Origin: Alkaliphilus oremlandii OhILAs | GTDB taxonomy: Bacteria > Bacillota > Clostridia > Peptostreptococcales > Natronincolaceae | Assembly (NCBI RefSeq): GCF_000018325.1 | Contig: NC_009922.1 | Coordinates: 1,736,001 to 1,800,000 of the forward strand | Reading direction: 5' to 3' | DNA: 64,000 bases | Shown here: positions 57,170-64,000 of the stretch, in pieces | How positions within the stretch are numbered: the stretch's first letter is position 1 | Layout: every line of letters starts with the position of its first letter | Program-made: the position numbers and the translations under genes | The notes under the pieces: generated by a model | Told to the model about the DNA's origin: nothing | Database searches by the model: none | The model's input: the letters and a program-made list of their open reading frames with translations, nothing else

Positions 57170-58528
57170 CTAATCTATACCCATACTCTGCTTCATTAAA
57201 TTCAAAGCAGCTTCTGGATATTTCTTCGAGAGAACTCCTAAGGATGCCATAATATAATGATGATCAATGACTACTTCAACTTCTTCCTTCGGTAATAGAA
57301 GCTGACCGCTATGTTTTCTAACAGCTTCTCGAATGATTTCTACGCCATCTGGTAGTCTCGTCAGTGCTCCACCAGTACCAATAATGTACTGAATATTCGA
57401 AAGATCCTTACCTTCTGCAATGGTAATTTTGCCACCAGGTCCATATAGATTTCTTAGCCTTCCTGCATGTCTTTCTAAGGCAACTATTACAGCCTCTAAA
57501 GTTAATCTTTCAACAAACTGGATCTCTTCTTCCGTTCTAGGTATTGGCTTTTTATTTTTTAAGAGGTTTTCTATATCGAATCCAAGTTCGGCAGATAATT
57601 TCTCTATACCAATGATCCCTACAATATTTTCCATATTGACATAGACCCCTAGGTCTCCTTCAACGGTTCTCTTGGCCATAGGCTCTGGACTGACCAATAT
57701 TCTATTGATTTCTTCGCTACCTTCTGTAACAGAGTGTAAGTCCGTCGTTGCACCACCCACATCGAAGGTTATAGAATCACCAAAGTTATCCCTAAATAGG
57801 ATGGATGCCTCCATTACAGAACCTGGCGTCGGAATGATCGGTCCCTTCACCATTTCTCTAACCTTCTGCATTCCCGGTGCATGAATAATATGCTCTTCAA
57901 ACACATCCTGTATGGCCTTTCTGGTAGGTTCAATATTCAACTGATCAATCTTAGGATATACGTTATCCACAATATATAGTTTGTTTTTTCTACCTTCAAA
58001 GATTTCTCTTATTTCATCTTGGTTTTCAATATTCCCTGCATAGATCACTGGAACATCTAGATCTAGATCTGCAATTAACTCTGCATTATAAATCGCGGTA
58101 TCTCTTTCACCATAATCTACACCGCCAGCAATCAAAATAATGTTGGGATTGATATCTTTAACTTTCTTTAAATCCGTTCTTTTCAGTTTACCGCCAGTGA
58201 CTAAATGTATATTTGCTCCTGCACCTAAAGCGGCTTCCTTTGCTGCACGAACGGTCATATCATATACAAGTCCATGAACCGTCATTTTAAGTCCACCTGC
58301 TGCACTGCTGGTCGCTAGCATATCATCATATTCAATATTGTCTACATTCAGACTTTTTTTCAAGTCTTCTATGGCTTCCTGAAGGCCAATATTTACATCT
58401 CCTTCGAGTACAGATGTGGGAGCTTGTCCCTGCCCAATAAATTTAGGGCAAGGACTTAAAATATTTTCAAAAGCATTGACAACCGTAGTTGTGCTCCCAA
58501 TTTCTGCGACTAAAACATTAATCTTCAT
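57170..58528 (-). CDS. MutL/GlmL-like ASKHA ATPase of ornithine aminomutase operon
   Basis: A 452-residue protein of the glutamate mutase MutL family. The N-terminal phosphate-binding loop is VAEIGSTTTVVNAF, the second is ITFDVGGATTDLHSV (about 255) and IIGTGGALTRL (about 395), marks of actin-like ATPases. In glutamate mutase operons this protein is thought to protect or reactivate the B12 enzyme. It overlaps oraE by 11 bases, so translation is coupled, and it is the orfX-type gene of the C. sticklandii cluster. A reactivase role for OraSE is inference. Confidence 0.88.
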   Translation of the reverse strand: MKINVLVAEIGSTTTVVNAFENILSPCPKFIGQGQAPTSVLEGDVNIGLQEAIEDLKKSLNVDNIEYDDMLATSSAAGGLKMTVHGLVYDMTVRAAKEAALGAGANIHLVTGGKLKRTDLKKVKDINPNIILIAGGVDYGERDTAIYNAELIADLDLDVPVIYAGNIENQDEIREIFEGRKNKLYIVDNVYPKIDQLNIEPTRKAIQDVFEEHIIHAPGMQKVREMVKGPIIPTPGSVMEASILFRDNFGDSITFDVGGATTDLHSVTEGSEEINRILVSPEPMAKRTVEGDLGVYVNMENIVGIIGIEKLSAELGFDIENLLKNKKPIPRTEEEIQFVERLTLEAVIVALERHAGRLRNLYGPGGKITIAEGKDLSNIQYIIGTGGALTRLPDGVEIIREAVRKHSGQLLLPKEEVEVVIDHHYIMASLGVLSKKYPEAALNLMKQSMGID

Positions 58529-60725
58529 TACTCATCTCGTTTCTTCGTTTTACCAGGAATGTAGCAACATGAATACCCTTTGTTCCTCTTCCAAATCCAG
58601 CATCTACACCTTGTTTTACCGCGATTTCTGGAGTAACCTGAGTACCTCCACATAAAATCATAATTCTATCACGAATACCTTTTTCTATACATAGCTCATG
58701 AATACGCTTCATGTTTTTATAATGGATCTCATCATGGCTGATGATTGTCGATGCTAAAATTGCATCTGCATTTAATTCAATGGCTGCATCTACTAATTTT
58801 TCAAGAGATACGGATGTTCCTAAATATTCACATTCGATACCATATTTTTCAATACCACCGTGTTTGATATCAATGATCTCTCTTAATCCTACAGAGTGCT
58901 CATCTTCGCCCACAGTACCTGCTACTATTTTTAAAGGTTTTTTTTCAATTTCAGCTCTTACTTCATCCTCAGACATAATCTCTGGCTCCGGAGGAATAAC
59001 TAAAGCATCTGTATCGATTGTAAATGGTACTTTACCCTTTAACTCAATTCTTGTACCTTCCGCAGGATGCATCACTTCTCTATGAATTACCTCTACATCC
59101 TCAAGACCCATCTTTTTAGCCATTTCGATTGCAGCAAACTCTGCTACTCTCTTAGTAGTCGGCATGAATAGGTTCATCATAATGATGCCATCTCCAGCCC
59201 ACTCAACCTCTGGTTTAATATTAGAAGTTTCCCTAAGTTCTTTTGTCTCTTCTAATCTTACATTAACATTATCTGTTTCATCTAATTCATCAATATAAAT
59301 TATTTTTTCAGGTACTTCTAAAGTACTACCACCAATTAATTTTGCTGGATCACTTTTATCTCCACCATATTGCTCTACGTTATTATATCCAAAGTGGGCT
59401 GTAACAGGAGCAAAATAATCTGCATCTCTTTCATATACAGTCCCTGCGCCAACGCCACCATCCATTTTTCTAGCAATTCCATCGCCATTTCTTTCTGGGT
59501 ATTGTCCAGAGTCTACGAAGAATCCTTCTTCAATAGCTTTAAAGAATCCACCAACCTCTAGAACTTCTTCCATGAAAAGAACGGATCTCTCTTTAATTTC
59601 TCTTACTTTCTCTCTTAAATATCCTTCATCCTTTAATTCAATCATATCCATTAGTCCATCCATACCAACTAGAGCCTGCTTTGCTGTATCAATGGCTTCC
59701 ATGTTGTATATATGCCACGGAACATTTCTACCTTCATCCGGTGTGATTGTTGATTGGATATCTGCTCTTGTAAGTCTTGAAATTAAAAGGTTTAATACGT
59801 GGGTTACAGTCGCTTCTCTCGTAGAAGATTCCATATACTTTGTATTCATTTGTGCTCTCATTCTGTAATCTTTAAACGTCTCTCTTAGAGCAACAGCATA
59901 TGGTAAGTCTAGCTTCAAGCAGTTTGCAGGAGGCGCTGTTGGCGGCACTGTTGATAAACAGATATTTCCTTTGTTCATTCCTACTTTTACAGAATACATA
60001 GAGTTGATTGCATGCTGTACCATCAGCTCTGGCATTACCTTCCAAGCTTCTCTTGCAGTAGCATTGGCATTGTGAGCACCGTCAATTTGTGCGATATCTG
60101 CCCAAACCATTAAGCTCTTCGCTTCAGCAGCATCTACAAAAGAACGGATCATATTTACATTTCTGTATAAAACGTTATATTGAGCATCTTGGTGCGCGCC
60201 GTTCACACCTTCTTCAGCGAACATAACCGCAATTTCAGGACCAGCAACACCACTGATATAGGAATGGTAATTGATTGGTCTACCTACTTCTTCTTCGATA
60301 AGGTCTAGAGCCTTTCTCTGAGCCCTCACTTGTTTTCTAGTGATTGGAATTCCTCCGATACCTTGAGGTGTACCTTCAACCAATCCATCGAAGTGACTTT
60401 GTCCAGCAGTTCTAATTACCATGATGTGGTCTGCACCATGCCAAGCAGCCATTCTCATTCTTCTGATATCATCTTCAAATCTTCCGGAAGCAATCTCAGT
60501 TGTGATCACATTATTTGGCTGAGGATCAATATCCCCAAAGTATTTTGCAGATGGCAATGGAATACTGTTTTTTAATGGTGTGGACATATCATTAAATGTA
60601 AACGGTCCCATTGGTAAATTTTCTTCTTTCTTTCTCCAAACCCATCCACGTCTTTTAGGCGTATACTGTTCTAAATCTTGCAATATATTTTTTACATCTA
60701 ATTTCTTATTTGGTTGTAATTCCAT
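58518..60725 (-). CDS. oraE: D-ornithine 4,5-aminomutase, large B12/PLP subunit
   Basis: A 735-residue subunit. Residues about 50-520 form the PLP-binding TIM-barrel (MRMAAWHGADHIMVIRTAGQ, YHSYISGVAGPEIAVMFAEE). The C-terminal Rossmann domain has the base-off/His-on cobalamin motif DEHSVG at 608-613, with His610 as lower ligand, and the later GGTQVTPEIA. With OraS it moves the terminal amino group of D-ornithine to give 2,4-diaminopentanoate by a radical mechanism. Its start overlaps the oraS stop by one base. Confidence 0.96.
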   Translation of the reverse strand: MELQPNKKLDVKNILQDLEQYTPKRRGWVWRKKEENLPMGPFTFNDMSTPLKNSIPLPSAKYFGDIDPQPNNVITTEIASGRFEDDIRRMRMAAWHGADHIMVIRTAGQSHFDGLVEGTPQGIGGIPITRKQVRAQRKALDLIEEEVGRPINYHSYISGVAGPEIAVMFAEEGVNGAHQDAQYNVLYRNVNMIRSFVDAAEAKSLMVWADIAQIDGAHNANATAREAWKVMPELMVQHAINSMYSVKVGMNKGNICLSTVPPTAPPANCLKLDLPYAVALRETFKDYRMRAQMNTKYMESSTREATVTHVLNLLISRLTRADIQSTITPDEGRNVPWHIYNMEAIDTAKQALVGMDGLMDMIELKDEGYLREKVREIKERSVLFMEEVLEVGGFFKAIEEGFFVDSGQYPERNGDGIARKMDGGVGAGTVYERDADYFAPVTAHFGYNNVEQYGGDKSDPAKLIGGSTLEVPEKIIYIDELDETDNVNVRLEETKELRETSNIKPEVEWAGDGIIMMNLFMPTTKRVAEFAAIEMAKKMGLEDVEVIHREVMHPAEGTRIELKGKVPFTIDTDALVIPPEPEIMSEDEVRAEIEKKPLKIVAGTVGEDEHSVGLREIIDIKHGGIEKYGIECEYLGTSVSLEKLVDAAIELNADAILASTIISHDEIHYKNMKRIHELCIEKGIRDRIMILCGGTQVTPEIAVKQGVDAGFGRGTKGIHVATFLVKRRNEMSNED

Positions 60726-61090
60726 TATTTAATCCCTCCTTTAAAAAGGCTTACTGCATCATCCCAGTACTTACCATCTATTAAAGCAAGTCCCGCTTCT
60801 CTAATATCTATATTCTTATCTGTTGCTACTTTATAAACAACGTGCCCTGCACCTTTACTCATTAATCCTCTATCGATCACACCTTCTACAATAGCTTTCG
60901 CCTCGATACTAGAGAACCCCATTCTTAAAAGAACAGCTCTTTCTATAGACGGTGTGGTGTTTTTTCTAGCAAGATCAATTAGCGGATCTACGATCTGCTC
61001 TGCTAATTGCCAAAATTTTTGCTCTAATTGTTCATCTGTTAAATCTGCTAAATGTGCACGACGCACTTGAAAATCGTCTGCTCTTTTCAT
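60725..61090 (-). CDS. oraS: D-ornithine 4,5-aminomutase, small subunit
   Basis: A 121-residue helical subunit: RADDFQVRRAHLADLTDEQL, EQIVDPLIDLARKNTTPSIE, RAVLLRMGFSSIEAKAIVEG and GAGHVVYKVA, matching OraS. It binds OraE and is needed for activity. It lies between ortB and oraE as in C. sticklandii. GGAGGTACAATA precedes the ATG. Confidence 0.95.
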   Translation of the reverse strand: MKRADDFQVRRAHLADLTDEQLEQKFWQLAEQIVDPLIDLARKNTTPSIERAVLLRMGFSSIEAKAIVEGVIDRGLMSKGAGHVVYKVATDKNIDIREAGLALIDGKYWDDAVSLFKGGIK

Positions 61091-61105
61091 TATTGTACCT
61101 CCAAT

Positions 61106-62527
61106 TTATTTAATAGTTACACCCAGTTCTTTTAGTGTGTTTTCCACAAATTCTGCTGTAGATTTGCAATCCTCTACTAAAAATTGAACTTCTGCTTTTG
61201 TTACTTCTTTTGCATTATTGTTGTTGATGCAGTTTTTAATATAGGATGCTCTCAATTTATTCATATCTGCATCTACAGCCTTGATCATTGATGGATGAGA
61301 AGGAAGAATGATATTTTCTCCTTGAACCTCGTTTTGTGGATCTCCGAATACGATTTGGATCCCGTTGTCTCTAGCAAAAGATAACTGTGGCTGGATATGT
61401 TTACCTGCACCTGTATACTCTGTTTCTTGAACGATGATGATTTCATCTTCTTTCAGCTCTTGAGCCAAGCTAAAGGCAGCCGCTAAAGAAGTGTTTCCTG
61501 CTGGTCCTCTTTCAAGTCCTTCTAACTGAGCCAAAGCCTCTGTCATATAGAATACTTCCCCTTGATTCACTGTAACGTATCGATCCATATATCGAAGAGG
61601 TCTTGCTGCAGATCGAGGAACGTCGGATCGATCTGGCCATGTAGAGAACGGCATTCCAAATCCAGTATGTCCAGTTGTAAAGGACTTTTTATTAAATAAG
61701 GTGTCGCTGGCCATATGAAGACCTTTTAAGTTTACACTTGCACCGATAATTTGCGTATTTGTTGCTCCCGCTTTGATTACACCTCTGGCTGTACCAGTTA
61801 AGTTTCCGCCCCCTGCATTTGTACAAACAATAGCAGCCGGATCTTTTCCTTCCTTCTGTCTTACTTGCTCTATTAACTCGTACCCTAATGTTTCAACACC
61901 AGCGATTCCGAATGGACTATATAAAGAGGCATTAAAATATCCTGTTTCTTCTAAGAGCTTTAAGAAGGTATAGAAAAGTTCTGGTCCTACAGTAAGCTGA
62001 ACTACTTCAGCACCATAAGCTTCACATTTTCTAGCCTTTTCTATGATTTCAGGTTGTCCAACACCTTTGCTATCGTAGCACTCTTGGACAATGATACATT
62101 TTAATCCCTGCATAGCAGCTTGACTTGCAACAGCAGAACCGTAGTTTCCACTTGTAGCAGCTATTACACCTTTGTATCCAAGCTTCTTCGCATGATACAC
62201 TGCATTCGCTGCTCTTCTTGCTTTAAAACTTCCAGATGGATTTGAAGCTTCATCTTTAATAAAGATTCTAGCGCCGTATCCTTCCGGTGCAAATTTTCTT
62301 GCTAAAGCAGTTAGGTTTTTGAGCTCTAGTAGTGGTGTGTTTCCTACCCCTGTGCTCCCTTGTATCTCTGTCATTTCTTCTAGGGTATACCCTGTTTCTT
62401 TCATCATTCTTTCATAATCAAATGCGATACCATCTAGTTCAAAATCATTATAGTCAATACCAATGGATTTTTTCATGATTTCACTACGTCTTGATAGGAC
62501 GGCATCATAGCTCATATCTTTATTCAT
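61106..62527 (-). CDS. ortB: 2-amino-4-oxopentanoate thiolase, PLP subunit
   Basis: A 473-residue fold-type II PLP enzyme similar to threonine synthase. The PLP lysine is in NPSGSFKARRAANA (about 105) and the phosphate loop in TNAGGGNLTG. It cleaves 2-amino-4-oxopentanoate with CoA into acetyl-CoA and alanine. MNKDMSYDAV is chosen from GGGGAGGTGAAGCC; it overlaps the ortA stop by 8 bases, so the subunits are co-translated. Confidence 0.95.
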   Translation of the reverse strand: MNKDMSYDAVLSRRSEIMKKSIGIDYNDFELDGIAFDYERMMKETGYTLEEMTEIQGSTGVGNTPLLELKNLTALARKFAPEGYGARIFIKDEASNPSGSFKARRAANAVYHAKKLGYKGVIAATSGNYGSAVASQAAMQGLKCIIVQECYDSKGVGQPEIIEKARKCEAYGAEVVQLTVGPELFYTFLKLLEETGYFNASLYSPFGIAGVETLGYELIEQVRQKEGKDPAAIVCTNAGGGNLTGTARGVIKAGATNTQIIGASVNLKGLHMASDTLFNKKSFTTGHTGFGMPFSTWPDRSDVPRSAARPLRYMDRYVTVNQGEVFYMTEALAQLEGLERGPAGNTSLAAAFSLAQELKEDEIIIVQETEYTGAGKHIQPQLSFARDNGIQIVFGDPQNEVQGENIILPSHPSMIKAVDADMNKLRASYIKNCINNNNAKEVTKAEVQFLVEDCKSTAEFVENTLKELGVTIK

Positions 62528-62825
62528 TGGCTTCACCTCCCCAAAGGATATCTTTTAGTTGAATGCCGATTTCTAAAATTTCCGGAATAAATTTTCCAAA
62601 ATCATGGTCATAGTGATGGTTTACTTCTATTAAAGTACCTTTCACATGGCGCTTTGTAATCGTTTCAATTTCAACAATACTACCAATTTCAGCATCTTCC
62701 ATTAAGTATCCCTTTGTCCACATTTCCAAAGGCACTTTTTTAGTGTCTTCCGGTAAGTTTGCAGCTCTTTGACTAGGTTCTAATACGATATCATGTATTC
62801 TTACCCAACTTCCTTTTTTAACCAA
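62520..62825 (-). CDS. ortA: 2-amino-4-oxopentanoate thiolase, small subunit
   Basis: A 101-residue partner of OrtB: KGSWVRIHDIVLEPSQRAAN, EMWTKGYLMEDAEIGSIVEI, KRHVKGTLIEVNHHYDHDFG and ILEIGIQLKDILWG, the OrtA pattern. It is the second gene of the operon, 38 bases after ord. Confidence 0.95.
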   Translation of the reverse strand: MVKKGSWVRIHDIVLEPSQRAANLPEDTKKVPLEMWTKGYLMEDAEIGSIVEIETITKRHVKGTLIEVNHHYDHDFGKFIPEILEIGIQLKDILWGGEANE

Positions 62826-62863
62826 ACTAAAAACCTCCTAACAGCATCTATATTATTCACTTA

Positions 62864-63910
62864 CTATCTCTCGATTAATTCTCTCATATCTCCCATGATT
62901 GCTCTTGGAACAGGTAGGTCGATCATTGTTTTAAGTCCTGCTCTAGCATTAATTACATGAGGGATCATATTTACGCACATTGCAATTGTTCCTAACCCAC
63001 CTTCAACCTCAGGTTTAATGGACATATTTACTTCTGGAGTTCCTTTAATGGTGATGTAGTCTCCAGTAAATGTTCCTTCCATCTCAGGCTCAATTTGTTG
63101 TGGATGAATCATATCAATTTTTACTTCACCATTTACAAAACCTTGTCCTGTCATGTTTACGCCCGCTACATTACCAGCTGCAGCAAAACCATGCGGTGAT
63201 TTTCTATCAACAGAAGTAACGATTGGTGCCATTTGTGTCTTGATCTTTTCAACTGGCCATCCAATAGCATCTCCGATCATTCGAATGGATTCTGCAAAAC
63301 CAACGTGTCCTGCTAAGCTTCCATCCTCTACACCTTTATTAAATTCTTCTACAGTGATACCAACACCTTGCTCTTCCATAACAGCAGGACCAAATGGAGA
63401 AAGAGAGTTTACTCTTTTTGCTTCAATATGCTCAACATCTAACATACAACCTGTCAGTGTAACTACTAAAAGGTCCATGATTAGACCTGGATTAATTCCA
63501 GTACCTAGAACGGATACACCATTTTCTTTAGCAATTCGATCTAATTCCTTAGCAAGCTCTGGCTCCTGTGCTTGAGGATAGGACATTTCTTCTGCTGTAG
63601 AAATAACATTGATTTTATTTTCTAACATAAATTTAATTTTATCAAAAGCTTTTCTAGTGAAAGAATCTGTAGCAAGTAAAGCAATATCTGCCTTTGTATT
63701 TTTTACAATGTCTTCAATACTTGGATTGATGATTACAGCAGGTTTGCCTTCGCTATCAGCGCCAAGAATATCGTACATATTCTTTCCCACTCTGCTTTCT
63801 GCCATATCGCATACGCCTACAATCTCAACACCTTTTTTATTTAATAGCATTTTAGCCATTCCGCTACCCATTGCACCAAAGCCCCAAATGATTACTTTAA
63901 TATTTTCCAC
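62864..63910 (-). CDS. ord: 2,4-diaminopentanoate dehydrogenase
   Basis: A 348-residue NAD(P)-dependent amine dehydrogenase. The nucleotide-binding motif is IWGFGAMGSGMAKML (GxGxxG, about 10-20), followed by VEIVGVCDMAESRVG. A dihydrodipicolinate-reductase-like C-terminal domain (GTGINPGLIMDLLVV near 135) completes it. It oxidatively deaminates 2,4-diaminopentanoate to 2-amino-4-oxopentanoate, the electron-yielding step of ornithine oxidation. Translation starts at a GTG after GGAGGGATTCAC. It is the first gene of the operon, 40 bases from a sigma-54 promoter. Confidence 0.95.
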   Translation of the reverse strand: MENIKVIIWGFGAMGSGMAKMLLNKKGVEIVGVCDMAESRVGKNMYDILGADSEGKPAVIINPSIEDIVKNTKADIALLATDSFTRKAFDKIKFMLENKINVISTAEEMSYPQAQEPELAKELDRIAKENGVSVLGTGINPGLIMDLLVVTLTGCMLDVEHIEAKRVNSLSPFGPAVMEEQGVGITVEEFNKGVEDGSLAGHVGFAESIRMIGDAIGWPVEKIKTQMAPIVTSVDRKSPHGFAAAGNVAGVNMTGQGFVNGEVKIDMIHPQQIEPEMEGTFTGDYITIKGTPEVNMSIKPEVEGGLGTIAMCVNMIPHVINARAGLKTMIDLPVPRAIMGDMRELIER

Positions 63911-63949
63911 GTGAATCCCTCCATTTAAATTATTATCAAGATATTATAA

Positions 63950-63966
63950 TGCAAAATCCATGCCAA
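63950..63966 (-). promoter_or_regulatory. Sigma-54 (SigL) promoter of the ornithine operon
   Basis: TTGGCATGGATTTTGCA on the minus strand carries GG and GC exactly ten bases apart and matches the -24/-12 consensus TGGCAC-N5-TTGC(A/T) closely. It implies an enhancer-binding activator, as with OrdR in C. difficile; the activator gene and its binding sites lie outside the window. Confidence 0.85.
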
Positions 63967-64000
63967 TTAATATTGCTTCTAAAATTCTTTGTTTCGCAGA

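Noticed and set aside
1..64000. CRISPR array, tRNA or rRNA genes
   Set aside because: No regularly spaced repeats, cloverleaf-like sequences or conserved rRNA segments were noticed on either strand by reading; a tRNAscan or rRNA model search was not possible.

Overview
The window (64 kb, AT-rich) looks like chromosome of an anaerobic, spore-forming, amino-acid-fermenting Clostridia member. The best fit is the Alkaliphilus/Peptostreptococcaceae side, judged from gene content and order, not from a database search. Supporting signs are an interrupted sigK sporulation sigma gene, spore-coat-type proteins, a Stickland-type ornithine degradation operon, IreB-RuvX-Fur-RNase J housekeeping order and a T-box on alaS. 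Nearly all genes lie on the minus strand.

Layout, left to right. (1) 1-4.7 kb: type IV pilus operon (pilB, pilT, pilC, pilin, prepilin peptidase), with a cyclic-di-GMP-I riboswitch and its terminator between pilC and the pilin gene. (2) 4.8-6.5 kb: a YqeG phosphatase, a zinc-ribbon protein and a small unknown. (3) 6.97-17.34 kb: sigK split in two by a 9.67-kb skin-type element. The element is bounded by an 11-bp direct repeat and carries a large serine recombinase of the SpoIVCA type. Its cargo is largely a decayed prophage: repressor, broken ImmA/IrrE peptidase, IS3 remnant, truncated group II intron, frameshifted small genes, a CotF-like gene pair and a lipoprotein. Precise excision would restore a 233-residue SigK that also keeps a hydrophobic pro-sequence.

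(4) 17.5-36.6 kb: penicillin-binding protein, udk, tRNA wobble-modification pair (TrhP-like, TrmR), split LysO exporter, RNase J, Fur, DUF1292, RuvX, a phosphatase-like polytopic membrane protein, IreB, alaS, an AI-2E family permease, and the iscR-iscS-iscU iron-sulfur operon. (5) 36.8-54.8 kb: a CAP-domain exoprotein; two paralogous divergent gene pairs, each a cysteine-containing coat-like protein facing a beta-propeller/coiled-coil protein, 14 kb apart; htpG under CIRCE control; a LexA-like regulator facing dinB; rsgA, truA, rnz, a small-gene operon under a 33-bp palindrome; a NiaX-like vitamin transporter with a palindromic operator in its promoter; and rarA. (6) 54.9-64 kb: a GNAT protein, then the complete ornithine oxidation operon (ord, ortA, ortB, oraS, oraE, mutL-like, orr) behind a sigma-54 promoter.

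The strongest items for a second look are the skin element combined with a retained SigK pro-sequence, the two paired coat-like/propeller loci (one with a good sigma-K promoter), the two possible levels of c-di-GMP input to the pilus operon, and the sigma-54 control of ornithine fermentation. I saw no rRNA, tRNA or CRISPR array.
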